Shown in pieces: positions 1 through 16,647 of a stretch of 64,000 bases of DNA. Location: positions 10,566,973 to 10,630,972 of the forward strand of contig OZ037770.1 of assembly GCA_964035545.1 (NCBI GenBank), in the 5' to 3' direction. The position numbers were made by a program, and so were the translations under genes. The notes under the pieces were generated by a model, which was given only the letters and a program-made list of their open reading frames with translations, had not been told where the DNA came from and ran no database searches. How positions within the stretch are numbered: position 1 is the first letter of the stretch; the number at the start of each line of letters is the position of its first letter. This DNA comes from Bugula neritina (Eukaryota; Bryozoa; Gymnolaemata; Cheilostomatida; Bugulidae).

Positions 1-2515
1 TTAACGAGTTATCATATTGCATCACTGATTTTCAGCTGTATTACAGTTTTTAAAGTACCTAAATTTATCTTTCACGCAGAGTGTAATGGTGAATTAAGAG
101 TATTGTTCAATATTGTAAGTATATATAGAACTAGTAGCTGTGCATGAAACCTGCTTTTGCAACCAAAGGAGCTTCTAATACCATTGTTTATTCGAAAATC
201 TTATACCCTTACCTTTGATTTTCAAGTTATAATCAGCTAATCCTTAACGTTGGTTTTAAGGTGTCATTATGTGAATGATTACCAATTATATCAATTTGAT
301 TGAATACCTGATGCTAATAATTAGTTATTATCATAATTATTATATAAGCTCTATATAACGAAATAATAATAATTATTAAGTTACTTTTGTTCATTGCTGT
401 AGCCAGTAGTCCCACCAGAAATTCTCCTTATTGGCTTAGACATCACCTCAAAACTCCTTGTCTTTAGCCCATGCAATATTCAAACATTAATCAAACTTTT
501 CTTAGCATTGATAAAATAAAGTAACAGTCAGCTTTCCTTATTCAATGCCTAGTTACTTAAGTAGGAAACATAATCAATGCACCTTCGCAGTGAATAATTG
601 ACCTTTGTCAAGTGGATACTGAGATAATAGCATTGATAATAAGCTTAGCTAAAGAGCTACTTGCGCGAATATAATAACCTATTATTGCACTGGCACGTAG
701 CTAAATTCGTTTTGGTATTTCACGTTAATCCCTCTTATTGAAGCCTTTCATCAATCACAAGGGCTCAAACAATTCAGACTTACGATAATTACTTGATGGA
801 TTTTTATTGCACTGCAAGAATGAACTTTAAAAATTTCCCAGGTGTCTATGAAGTGAACTAAATTTTCTCTACATTGTTCTGCCAAGTCAAGATGAATTTC
901 AAATATATTGCAATAAAATTTGCGATTGTTTAAAGAGCTTAATGATTATTGTAATTGCTGTGTTTTACAGTTAAATATAATTTATACGAATGAAATTAAT
1001 TAAAAGGAAACTTGGTCTTTAAAAGTCTGAGTGTGTTGAAAAACATTTTCATTAATCACCTATTGTTAGGTAATAGTTATGAATAATTAAAACTACACTT
1101 TGACTTGAAGCTACATGCACATTTAATTTTTTGTTAAAAAGAATAAAAAGCATTTTTTGCAACAAAAATATGGCTTAATTAGCAGCAGTTTTGCTAGACC
1201 GCTGTATTCATGCAAGCAATGTTTGCAGATTTGTGGATTACCATGTTTGACGATTAACTATCACGGAGTTTTTCAGAAACTGAATTTTTGCTGATTCATT
1301 GCATTAAATCAAATGCAACGAATCAACAAAAAAATATTTCTTTTTCCAAACACATGTTGCATCACAGGCATATTGTTTCTGTTTTTCTAACAAACACAAG
1401 AGAACAATCAAAAACCTAATACTTTTACTAGATTATGCAATGTAACAAGGGCGTTATAAACTCCCATAGCAGTTACACCCAGTTTTGCAAGGCATGCAGT
1501 TGTGGCTGAACCACTATTATAAAAAATGAAAGTTACTGGTGCCCAGGTTATATATTTATTCCTGCATTGACTGCTGTAACAACTAGAGACATGCACAAAA
1601 CAAAACATTAATTATTTGCTAATGAACTATAAAACTATATAAACAACAAAATTATATATAAACATAAATAATAATAAAACCACCTTTTGTCTCTTTAGTG
1701 GCGTAGCTATTGACTTGTGCAATGTAACCAACTAACTAATTACAATAGCTAAAAAAGCATAGCTAGTGGAACCTACTATACCTAGCTATAACTCTACACC
1801 TGCATGTGTTAATGGGGTACACCCTATAATAGCAGGTTACATAAACTGCTCAAATTTGAATCAGTCTATAAATACTGAGCTTGCTATAACATATATGTAT
1901 ATAGATTTATGCTAGCTATAGCACTGAAAAGTGCTTGTTACTACGGTGGTCTTTCGCTGAAACATCAAATTTAGTATATAATATGAAAGTATAGAGAGTA
2001 TCATACTGCATTGGCAAGTAGCAGATATTACTAGTAACTTATAGAAACCATAATTTTTGCACTAGAACTCAATTTAATTATAAAGTTGGCAAACTTACTT
2101 TTGTACTACATTCCATTCTATAATTAGTATGCATATCTGCTTAATTAGAATGAACAGAAAAGAATAATTACATATTACATGCATGTAACATTTTTATGCT
2201 ATTGAAACATTAAAATTATAACTAACATTATGTTAAAATATTGACTTTTAGCAACTATACACCTGCTTTTGGTAGAAATTCTGCGTATGTGATGTTAGTT
2301 TCCAGAAGCTTTCAGTTACCAGACATCTTATTAACAAAACAATATTCTAACATATGAAAGTGCAAATTTTATTATTCATACGATTATTTAAATATAATAT
2401 TCTGCTGTAGCAGTAAAACTACAATCAATAAGTTATGAATCCTAATTATATTCATATAATTAGCTTTTTATACTCTTTTTAGCAATAGCTAGTAGCTACA
2501 GTATTTATTTTGCAG
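1..2515. other. AT-rich stretch with no recognisable gene
   Basis: I see no exon pair, RNA gene or transposon signature here. Open frames on both strands are short and have no protein-like composition. It is probably intergenic or intronic DNA. Confidence 0.5.
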
Positions 2516-2726
2516 GTTTGTAGAGAGAGCATACTATTTTTGCCTCGTAATCATTCTAAACGAAGAAAAAGAAAACAAAATAATAGCGATCATTTTAGCA
2601 CTAATCATTGTGGCTGTGGTAAGGCCCAGATCCTTAAGAGAAAACAACCGTGTTTTCAAGTTATATAATATCACTAATCCAACATATGGAAGTAATGGAG
2701 AAGCAAACTTTGATAAAGAGATGTAA
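2516..2726 (+). CDS. Possible terminal exon of a membrane protein with an NPTY tail motif
   Basis: A good 3' splice site (pyrimidine-rich tract ending TTGCAG at 2515) opens a frame that runs to TAA at 2724-2726. It encodes about 70 residues: a first hydrophobic stretch (AYYFCLVIIL), a charged NEEKEN turn, a second hydrophobic helix (IIAIILALIIVAVV), a basic RPR stop-transfer and a tail containing YNITNPTYGSN. NPxY motifs in cytoplasmic tails are known binding sites for PTB-domain adaptors and endocytic signals. The pattern suggests the C-terminal end of a membrane receptor or transporter, but no upstream exon was found in the window. The ATG before the stop overlaps a strong donor (GTAAGT at 2723), so the exon may not be terminal. 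Family unknown. Confidence 0.35.
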
Positions 2727-3057
2727 GTGATTTGCATTGACGTACTTGCCAATACACTCTCAGGGTACTGGTACATGCTGGTAATCTATCACGTAGTCGT
2801 TGTGGAAGTGGAGAGATTGTAAATAGATTGTTGCAATTCTTATTACTGGTAGCACAACAAGGTGAAGCTTTGCGATTACATGGGTTATCAGGATTTAGAC
2901 CAGATTTAGAAGCCAAAGTGTGGTAGAGAGAAATATGTTTTACCCACAAATAACTCCTATCCACCAATGAAAGCTCGTGGCAGGTTGAAAATGTTTCCTA
3001 ATTGTAAAGGTGCACGGGTGCATCCTATTGTTAATGAAGTAGTCCTGAAGATATAGG

Positions 3058-4575
3058 ATTACTGAATACCACATTAATCTGCATAAATATTAAACAATAT
3101 CTTTATTGTCATTTACCACACACAATATCACATAAAACTTGAATAATTTCCAATTATTTTATGTTGCCATAATATACAAGATATAAAAGATTAAAAATAT
3201 ATTTATATATTCGGTCTAGAATTTTCAAAGCATAAGATAATACCCAAACTTTCACAATATTGTGGTCATCTTTTCTAACTTGCAGTAACTATAGTATGTT
3301 TTAGCGGCTACAATAGATGGTTCAGCAGATTCGGTGTTGTATAGGCAGTATGTACACTCGCTGCCATTAGCATTCACTTACCACTAGGCAGCCAAACATA
3401 CCTTATAGCTATAAGGAGAAACAGCTGGAATAATTTTTGAAACAATGTATATTTGTATTGCTTCAACAGAACCAGTGCAAGGACGTCATAACAATAAAAT
3501 AAACTGATGAACATGTTTTTCTTACTAGTGTTGTCTGATAAAGCAGCTACTCTACCTTCAAAAAGTTATTGTCAACTTAAAAGCAATATATACAAACATA
3601 GCTCAGCAATAGCTTTGTTATAAGTTATGCCATAGAAAATATAGTATATGGAGATCATATTTTGGAAAGCCCACCGTGGTCAGAACTTTCTGAAACTATT
3701 GGGTGTATAGCAGGTGGACATGCTGACTGTGTTTTGAACACAAACGATAACTTGATAGACAATTTATAGGAAGTGATGTGTGCATATCTTCTAAAGATTA
3801 TCCAAGATTTATGGCAAGTTGAAGTTGCAGGTTTTATATGCATGATTGCATAATAGCTTATTACGCAATTAAGCAGAAGTGGTTAGATGGAAAATTTTTT
3901 CAGACAATGAGCCTTCACTCATCCGGTTTGTGAAATGTTTCACTGATTCTTCAAGAAATGGCTAGTTTTACTGTGAATGTTATAATTTATATATCTTATG
4001 GGCATTTATTTCTTTATGGTCCAAAATTTAAAGTTGCATCCAAAATATATTAAATTATAATAGTTCAATTTGAACATGTTTTGAGATATATAATTAAAAA
4101 AATATTTGATAGCTAGTTATTTATGACTTTTAAACTTGAAGAGAATTCATTACTAAAAGCTAACATTTTAGGCCCAAATCAAGAAGGCGAAACTAATATC
4201 TAATTCTATTTTTTAAGTCTTCATGGTTTAAACTTTGATATTTTTAGGCAAATATTATAAAGTAATAATATAATTCTAATTTTGAAATAAAAAATATATA
4301 TCTTAATCAACAAATTTATACCTGCATGTGTATACTACTACTTCCTAAATAATATTATGGTTAGCCTAGTTTGGCTTATTACTATACTTTAGTATTTTAT
4401 CTAAAAATATATATTTTACCTAATTAGTAAAAATAAAAAGATACTTATATGTAAAGATTGTAAAAATTTGACTTATACTTGGTTATTTAAAACAGTTCAA
4501 ACAAATTCCAAAGATATTCAATTATACTGCAGGGTATGTATTATACATTATATATACAGCTTATATACAAACTGT
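3058..4575. other. No recognisable gene
   Basis: AT-rich DNA with only short, low-information open frames on both strands. No repeat shared with other parts of the window was noticed. Confidence 0.5.
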
Positions 4576-4668
4576 AACATCGCTGCCCGTACATGGTGCC
4601 CGCAACAGGGATTGAACCGCAGTTCTCCAACTTGCAAAATTATAGTTCGCTAGTACACTATTTGGCCT
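4576..4668 (-). repeat. tRNA-like sequence (pseudogene or SINE head)
   Basis: Read on the minus strand it contains GGTTCAATCCC (4607-4617), a perfect match to the RNA polymerase III B-box consensus GGTTCRANYCC. GTTGCGGGCACCA follows, resembling an acceptor arm ending in CCA. The 5' half (GGCCAAATAGTGTACTAG) is a weak A-box and does not pair well with the 3' half, so a functional tRNA is unlikely. It differs from the SINE family found five times elsewhere in the window. It could be a decayed tRNA gene or a single copy of another tRNA-derived SINE. Confidence 0.4.
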
Positions 4669-5505
4669 AATGCATATGTATTATTAAAAATAATACTTCT
4701 GGTTGCTTGTTTTCATTTATTTTGCTGACTCTACTATAACTATATAATATTACATCGTAACACCAACGGAAAACGTTTTTATTTAAATGGAGAGGAGGAA
4801 TAATTATAGAATTTTATTACATGTTCCAAGCTCAAACATGCTATGCAAGCCATGTGTTTTGTTTTTAGTCAATAGGATGATGCATTTAAAATTAAACAAT
4901 AATTTACTAACAATGTAGTATAAGGCATTATAAAATGGTTGAAATGTTTACCTGCAGTATATACTATATACAACCTTTAATTTGTATAAAGAACTCATTT
5001 CCAACCAACATTTTATTTTTTCATATCTTATAGACAAACCTGTTTACAGGAACACCATGCAACATGAAGTACCATGATGTACCATAAATTGCTATTAGTC
5101 TCTTTAATATTTCCTGTAAACAGACTATACCTGCATGCGTGCAAGCTTACAAATATTTACGTTGGCTTAAAAAGCAGTGAAAAAGGAAACTAAAATATCT
5201 TAAATGTTACTTAATACTTATTAAAGTCGTGTCAACTTGTTAGAAAGCCTATTATACTAACTATTAGGAGGTCTTGGAAAACTGTTTGTGTTTTTGTAAT
5301 ACACGATAAAAGATAAACAATTCTTTTTGCTTGACATCAGTTTTTTTATTAACTTCAGGATTTCAGACTCCACTGATGAAAGCTTTACAAAATTCCTTGC
5401 ATAGACAAAAGTCGTTTATCTTTAACGGAGAGATTATTACATGATTTCCTTTAACATAATTGCATACCGCACGTCTCATTATATGCAAAAAAGCCAGCTG
5501 ATTGG

Positions 5506-5614
5506 TTAATCTTCATGTAATCCAAGCTTTAATTCCTTACCACTTGGAGATGTGATGGTGGAACCAGGAGGTATTTTTGCAAGGTCCTCCCACATGGCAT
5601 TATTTCTTGCTAAT
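5506..5614 (-). CDS. Candidate terminal exon, unknown protein, antisense to the GPCR 5' region
   Basis: On the minus strand an acceptor (ATATTCAG, ending at 5615) opens a 109-nt frame that ends in TAA at 5506. The 35 residues include NAMWEDLAKIPPGST and SPSGKELKLGLHED, which look like real soluble protein rather than random AT-rich translation. Entry phase is 2, so an upstream exon is needed. That exon would lie to the right, within or beyond the GPCR gene. I do not recognise the family, and it could also be a fragment left by an insertion. The longer frame that runs through the acceptor to an ATG at 5739 is probably chance. Confidence 0.3.
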
Positions 5615-5723
5615 CTGAATATATTAAGAGGGAGCAGCAAAGGATACACACATAGTACCTCAAGCTTGAACACAGAGCTGTATATTCTACCTGAAAGCAG
5701 GCAAAGGAATAGCACAGAAAGTA

Positions 5724-9402
<3,679 letters not shown>

Positions 9403-10615
9403 TAAAATATAATATAACTAAACACGTACCTGAAGTGCACATAAGCTACCTATAGCAGGTTATTTAACAACATCATTATATATTATATATAATATATATC
9501 TGTTCCTTGTGCAGCAAGCTAAACTATATTATAAGCTTAATTTAATCAACCTTACATTACTTTACAAATTTCCCTACAGACTGTTTTTGATACTAGCACC
9601 TATAGCATTATTTATATAAAATATCAAAAGAGCTGCTATAGTGTAGTATTAATGTCCTAATATTATTTATGTCTCAAAGATTTTAAAAATTTCTATGCAA
9701 ATGCTATAATTGAAATATTTCTATCTTGTTTTATCTGCATTCATATAATTATAAAAGTGTGTTCTGACTATTTGCAATATTGCAAAAAACTTTTCTTATT
9801 TTTATATTATTTAAAGATCATAATAAATTATTTTTCACTAATACTTATTTTCTTTATCAATTATGCCAAATACTTTTGAAGTTATCTTTACAACAAAACA
9901 GCCTCAATTCAATATGAAGTAGATATAGTAACATGCTACCAGGTTCCAAGTGGCACTGTTTACACCAGTGAGTACAGAAGTGCCTCACTTATTAGAATGT
10001 AATATTGTATATTTTCCAGTTCATTGATCACGCTTATCACCTAGCAATTTATGTACACTGAGACGAGGGAATAACTCTAAATATAGAAGACCAGGAGAAA
10101 TAAATTATATGCTAATATGATATAACACTAAATAAAAACGGCTGTTTAAAACATTCAAAGTAATGCAATATCACATATGACAAAATAACAAGTCTATATG
10201 CGGTTAGAAATAGGGTAGTTATACGTATTATTGCCTGAACTGTATTTAAATCACAATTAACTTTCTTTCATACAAACTATGCATAAATACAAGTCTGGCA
10301 AGCTAAGCACTCATACTTAACAAGACTCTTGTACTTGAATTTAAATAAAAGTATAGTTAGAAGTGGTTAAAGCGTCTTAAACTATATAAATCACCTAAGA
10401 AACTTGTTTACAATGTATCTATTGTGTTGTAAAATATTAATCTCCCACAATAATCTGTTTAGGCTGCTGGCTAGATACATTATGTTCTACCATATTTCAA
10501 AGTAAACTATTGCCGGCAGAAATGTTATGTGTCAACATTTTAGTTTCAACCTTGAATGGAGCATGCTGCTTGATTGAGTAAATTCAAAAATAGAAAGCAC
10601 ACTTTTCAAATTGAA
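9403..10615. other. 3' flank of the GPCR gene; no further gene seen
   Basis: AT-rich sequence after the GPCR stop codon. AATAAAATATAAT-like sequence directly overlaps the stop region and could serve for polyadenylation. No other exon is recognisable before 10616. Confidence 0.5.
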
Positions 10616-13600
10616 ATGGGTAAGTTTTTATGAATCTACTTTTAAAATATCATGTACTTCAAAAACGGAATTAATTTAATTTTGTTATTGTAGTAGTTTT
10701 GCAATATTTTTGTACTAAAGTAAAGTTTTATAATTTAAAACTAAACATTATTTTCTATAAAAACTGCTGCTTTCGTTGTTTTACATAAAACATTTGCATT
10801 TTTTCACTAAATTACATATATAATACGGTGTGTTATCATCTGTAAGCTTTACATTTAGCACTTAATACAGAAACCTTGTATTTTGTTTCAAAGTATATTA
10901 GTTTGAAATTTTCTTTTATTTTTTTACCAATCAATAGTTCACTTACCACAAAAAATGTGGTTAAGCAATTTTCTTGATATTTATAGTTGCAAAAAGAACC
11001 ATATCTTAAACAAACACACCATACTTCAAAAAAGTTATTATTCTTTTCTTATAATTCAGACTATTAATTTGCTTTTTTATTGCATAGTAAATTAATTTTT
11101 GTTGCTTATGAATTTTACAAAGTATTATATAAGCCTATTTAATAAGATATAGTTTTAGATTTGAAGTAAAGACTTATTCATATTTCAGATAAAAGAATAA
11201 CTTTTTTAGTGGTTTGCTGCTGCGGGCTATTACATCACAATGTAAGTTCTGAGAGCCGAAATAAAAGGTAAATATATATGTATGCTTAAGCTATACAAAG
11301 TTGATTAAACTATCAGTTCAACAATATTATTATATAGGTAATTTGGCGGTTTGAAAATTTAGATTTACTAGCTTCAATAATTTCGTAGTTATATAGCAGG
11401 TCAAAATAAAAAAACTAAATACTACTATATTATAGTATTGTTACTTATGTTGTACGCTAGCTGTTCGACAAATACAATTAAAATGTTGCTTGGATAATAT
11501 TTTTGTCAGACAAAAATTTATTATAGCTTGAGATTGTAAATTCAGTTGCTAATTTCTTACACATGTACTATAAATTGATTATTTACAGATTTCTACCTCC
11601 ACCTCTACCTCCACCTTCATTCTGCTCACAGGAATTGGTGTTTTGGTCACAGATGTGCGTTAGATATCTAGCTTACTTAAATGAGTATTATATTGTGAGT
11701 ATATTATAATACTATGTATAATATGATAATGTGTATAATATAATACAACCTAATATGCAATGATGCGATATTGTAATATGCTATACATTGTGATGGTGTA
11801 ATATAATTGGACTATATAATATAATATAATGTAATATAATATAATATTATGTAATGTAATTATTATAATATATTGCGATATAAAAATAATAATACAATAA
11901 TTAGTATTAGTGTGTGAGTATACGTTATGTTTTGAAAAGTGAAGCTAGCATATATTCATAGTAAACAAGCACTGTGTTGATTTATTACATAAATTAAAAT
12001 TAATTAAAATTATTTGCACTGATTTACTTGTGATTAGGTAGAATATATGTAGGTTAATTAATCTTAGCAAACATTAAAACCTTGGGCACTGATTAGCATG
12101 CAACAGGATAGTATAGAATACTGTAGTATATTGTTAACCATATATATACTGTTAAATTTTTGGTGTACTGCATGACCTTTTGTGTGTGTAGAGGTTTACA
12201 TGTTCCAGTCCGGCTGATCCTCTATTAGTGAAAAACGTTGTTGACTGTGACAGTTTTTTCTCAAAGGTAAGATAACGCATGTGAATTTGAAAGTTTATAT
12301 GGTCTATCATTAGCTATAATGGAAAAGGTCAAAAACTCTATTTAAGAATATTGTTGGTGTATCTATATGACTGAATTGCTATTATAATATTATATTAAAA
12401 TATTCCTATTTTAACAAAGTACAGGAGTATTTGCAGTAATTGTTATACCAAAATAAAGAAAGATAGTTAGGCAAAAACACCCAAGCCTTGAAATATCTAT
12501 AACAAGTGATGAGTAATTTTATTTTTTATTTTTTGATCTAGCAAATTGATTGAATAATTGAGTAAGTGCAGGAATAGAGAAATTCAGAAAAGCCTGTGTT
12601 CTAGATTATAGAAATGTGGCAAAAGAAGTTATGTTCTTGCAAGAATTTCAACCCACACCCCAGACCAAAATTTAATAAGAAAATCAGAGAACCTAAGATA
12701 CCTCAATTTCTCCAGTACTACACTTATAGCTAGAATAATGATAACTATAACCATGACTACTTTGTATTTATTAGGAAAGAGAGGTCCTAGTTCAAGAGTT
12801 GGAAGAGCACCGCTGTATGCTCAAAGGATTCTTCACATATGGTAAAAATAATGTCTTTGGTAAACTGTTTGACAAGATGCGTTTGGTACTCCATTCAATA
12901 GATGAGTATAGTTTCACTGACTGCGAAGCATACAATGTGAGTTTGAAATTTTAGTCTACTTATATAAAACTATGCTGTTAGTTACAGTAGCCAAATACCC
13001 CGATTGGCTTTATGACGTTCAAATTTATGTTTCGGCATAACTTATAAACTTTTAGAGGAATTTATTGTTAGGGAACATACTAAGCATAAATTATAATATA
13101 ATTATATTATAATATGTTTATATAGCAGTTGTTGAAACAAACCTGGTGAAAAATTTGATAGCATGCCATGAATGTGTAAGCAACTTTGTAAATTTCTTTC
13201 AAGTATAAGATTGAAATTGCACTCAAAGATTTAACTGAGGGAAGTAAATAAAATGCACATAATACAGTTTGCTGCATAACAACTTAATTTTAAAGCTTTT
13301 TAACTCTGTAAAATAATCTTACAAGCATAATTCATTATATATTTTAAGTTTTACTTTGTGAACTATCTTGGATACAGCCTTATAGTTATATAGTCCTAAT
13401 TAATAAGCAAAGTGGTCTATCATGTAACATTATCTAGCAAATATACTGCTAATAATTTGCTATAAATCAATAAAAATCTCTAAATATATAAATGCAAAGC
13501 ATGCAAATAACTTTTAATGTTGCCATGGCTTCTTTAATAAAAGTTATTAATAGTAAAAATATTATATTATAAAAGTTAAAATAAAAAAATATTTTTTTTT

Positions 13601-14082
13601 GAAAATGTACTCAAAGTTTGAACAACACTTTTAATGTCTTTGTGAACATGTGTGTTAATTGAAAAAATGTAATATTTCGAATTTGAAATTATTAATAATT
13701 ATGTTTTGTAACCATACGTTTTTAGTTTAAGAAAACCTATACATTTCAATCAAACATTCTGAAAGAAAACAAAAACTATAATTTTGTTCCTAATTATAGA
13801 ACTAATGAAATTTTTTTGTAACCTCATAATCAAGTAACCATTGATCATCATAACATATTCGAAAACACAATCTCTCCCATTAATGCATTATTCAAATATA
13901 GCTTATTGTCTGAATTTCAGAAAAGGTTTCAATTAGTGCAGGAACACAAGAAAGCATATGATGACCATTTAATTCCACTGTATGAAATGGTTAGCTGTAT
14001 CCAGAAGGCATGCAGCAAAACCTACACTGCCGAGTTTATGAGAACAACCGGCTGCACTCAACATATTGTATTGGATCTTTAA
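10616..14082 (+). CDS. Small secreted cysteine-rich protein, six coding exons, unknown family
   Basis: Exons 10616-10619 (ATG G), 11189-11267, 11589-11694, 12192-12266, 12775-12936 and 13921-14082 join in phase to 195 aa ending TAA at 14080. Every intron has GT-AG ends with strong donors (GTAAGT, GTAAAT, GTGAGT, GTAAGA, GTGAGT). The protein opens with a signal peptide (hydrophobic core about residues 5-16, including CCC), then a dibasic KR at 27-28 that could be a propeptide cleavage site. A Pro-rich stretch (FLPPPLPPPSF) follows, then a mostly helical body with nine cysteines at 40, 51, 67, 82, 102, 138, 168, 173 and 187. There is no transmembrane helix after the signal. I recognise no domain. 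Secretion is inferred from the signal peptide. All exons were too short to appear as a long open frame. Confidence 0.75.
12565..12724. mobile_element. TA-flanked MITE, copy 1
   Basis: A 160-bp element flanked by TA on both sides (12563-12564 and 12725-12726). Its ends are imperfect inverted repeats: AGTGCAGGAATAGAGAAATT on the left, and the reverse complement of AATTTCTCCAGTACTACACT on the right. The interior shares GAAATGTGGCAAAAGAAGTTA with the copy at 21960. TA target duplication plus short inverted ends suggest a non-autonomous Tc1/mariner-type element. It lies in an intron 50 bp upstream of exon 5 of the secreted-protein gene. Confidence 0.75.
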
Positions 14083-14890
14083 CCTGGAAGAATCCTATTA
14101 AACCTTTAAGTTTGAAAAATGTCATATGAGTTGATCAGATATTTGTAAAAATCAGAAAATTGAAAAGTTCAAGTTTATTATATAAATGCATTATATTTTT
14201 TCATATTATAATTTACTATTAATATCAATTCCAAATGATAAATATCTTTATTAAGGTCTGCCAATGAGCGTTGTAAGTTTTTTAAAAACGAGCTCGATTA
14301 ATTCTTTTTAAGGCTCGCATCAAATGCTAGTGAACAAGTGCTATTCTGTGTATAAATATACTAAAGTAAAATGCAACCATCTACTCTAATATCGTATTAT
14401 CGTATAGTTGCAAATAATAAATATGCTCAATAAATTATATGCCAACATATATATGATATTTTATAGTTACTTGAAAATAGGCTCAATTAGTTTTAAGGCC
14501 TGAAGTTAATGCCAGTGGGCAAGTGCTATACCCTATGTAAACGTACTATTGGAAAAATGCAATCATCCACTGTAATACATAATAAGAAATTATATTGCAT
14601 ATTATTCATATATACATAATCATTAATTCTGTTAAAACACTCGTATACTATTAGTTGTCTTTTCATGTCTAAAAGTCAAGAACAGATAACTTCTTATTAT
14701 AATGATACATATTTTCTTATTTTCCACTGCATGGATTATAATTTTCTTTACTATTTGCATATATTATCCTGTAAATTTCATATATGTTTTCAACGCAGTG
14801 CACTATACATATTTAAGTCAACTAGACTATCTTTTTGATAAAAAGTATTTTCAATTACTGCACGGCTAAGCACAAAGCCATATAGTTTTA

Positions 14891-15092
14891 TAAAACCCAC
14901 GGAATTTTATAGTCACCATCTCTGGGAGAAACCCCTGGTGGAAGACTTTTTTGGTAAATTGGGCTAGGGACTTATTCAGATAGGGCACAAGAGCAATTAT
15001 GACTAGATGCTCTTTCTAACATCACCAATGGCCTTTGTCAAGGCTCAAGCCTATGACTTTGTGCTTACTAGCTTTATAGCCTTATGCTGTAT
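14891..15092 (-). repeat. tRNA-derived SINE, copy 2
   Basis: Minus-strand copy sharing with copy 1 the core (GGCCATTGGTGATGTTAGAA, then GCATCTAGTCATAATTGCTC) and the tail with CCACCAGGGGTTTCTCCC. The tRNA-like head is eroded: A-box AAGGCTATAAAGCTAGTAAG and a damaged B-box. It lies between the secreted-protein gene and the PAN-domain gene. Confidence 0.75.
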
Positions 15093-15508
15093 CTTTATTA
15101 TAAATGCAAATGCGGCAAAAAAAATATTGTTATACCATAAATACTTTTTTCGGAATGCGTTTCATTTTATAAGAATTCATTATTGTGAAAACTATAGTTG
15201 ATCAATGGACATTTAACTATTTCATTCAAGCAATTGATGTTTGTATTGAAATGCATGTATTTTATGTCAAGTTATGCTAGGAAAAATATCATCAAAGCAT
15301 GTAAACATAGCATCAACATTAACAAAAAAGTGGCAATTCTATTGTCAAGAATATAAATAAATAATATGTCAAAGAATTGATTGCTTTTTAAAAATCTAAG
15401 CTACATTATATTATATACTGACATATCTGAGTAGAGGTATTAGCAGAGAAGTTGAGATTTTGATTTGTTAAAATTTGTAATAATAAAATGCAAGTAGAAA
15501 GAAAAGTC

Positions 15509-16647
15509 ATGCCGTTTGCTTTACCAAGTGTGATATGCTATTTATGCATTTGCTGCACAAAGGTATGTCGAGACTGATCTTATTATTAATATAAATCTTA
15601 AACTATAATTAATTATATCTAAACAAAAGTATTTTTTAGTAGTTGTCAAAATATGTATAGATTTGAAATATGCAAAAATTAAAATTAGACATTTAAAGCA
15701 GAGTAGGACTAGTTGAGCCAAAAATTGGTATTGAAACAATAAATGCGTAAAAATTTTACTCACTAAGATAGAGCCAAATTTTCACCTGTTTTTCCGCCCA
15801 TTTTTTGGTGGTGAAGGGCAATTTGAACCATTTTGTGAGAAAGTTAAACCAGTGATATTTATCTTGTAATATAAATTAATATAAATTGTTTTAATGTTTT
15901 ATCTAAAGCTGAAAAGTGATTTATTGAAATTTAACAATAAAAAACATAAAAATGAATTGAAATAAACAAATTAATAACCAAAACACTTAATGCGATATAT
16001 GTAATTGTAGCCATTTAGTATCTCAAAGAGAGGTGCTGTAGGTGTTTCGGAATCTATAAGCAGTAACAGCGGTAAAAACTGCTTTTAAAAGCTTTCAAAA
16101 ATTGTCTTTCTGAAATTCATTTTTAAACAAGTTATACATATATATGATGTGGTTCCTTTCATATAACATAAGAAAATACACAACCCGTAAGTTGTAATGT
16201 TAATGTATAACATAGGCAGATATCAATTCCATCTTGATGGTAAAACAGCCTGATGGCAGTTGTGTGACTCAAGCAGATCAGACTGTGGAACAAGTTCATA
16301 GTCTGAGAAAGTGTGTGAAAGAATGCCTGAGATCAAACATTGACTGTCAAGGAGTTACCTACGATGATACTGGAGCCAAGTGTGTTCTATCAAGAGAGAC
16401 AACTCTAAAAACATGTGACAGTGGTGGGTCTTCTGTAACCTACATCACTAGCAAGAAATTAGAGTCATCTGTTGATACCAGAACAACAGCTGCACAAACA
16501 GCAGCAACAGCAGCTATAGCATCAACAACTACCATCACTGACTCTACCGATACTACACAGCAAAGTACTGAGACTGTAGCTAGTAGTTCAACTACCAAAT
16601 CCAGCTTTGGACAACAAGTTAATGATTTTATTAACTCTTGGGGTTAA
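15509..16647 (+). CDS. Secreted PAN/apple-domain protein with Ser/Thr-rich tail
   Basis: Exon 15509-15562 (ATG to GTATGT donor, 18 codons) and exon 16216-16647 (acceptor ACATAG) join in phase 0 to 161 aa. Exon 1 encodes a hydrophobic Cys-rich leader (MPFALPSVICYLCICCTK) that looks like a signal peptide. The second exon has six cysteines (34, 51, 55, 62, 74, 85) in a PAN/apple-like arrangement: CVKEC, then CQGVTYD, then CVLS. PAN domains bind proteins or carbohydrates outside the cell. Residues 95-150 are a Thr/Ser/Ala-rich, mucin-like tail, and the protein ends QQVNDFINSWG. The exon 1 join is inferred from phase and position; the PAN exon is firmer. A decayed copy of its 3' half lies 0.8 kb downstream. 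Confidence 0.65.

Noticed and set aside
4576-4668. Functional tRNA gene
   Set aside because: Only the B-box half is good; the acceptor stem does not pair and no clear anticodon loop forms.
14911-15201. 64-aa plus frame at 15007 as a gene
   Set aside because: It lies over the minus-strand SINE copy 2 and has no exon context.
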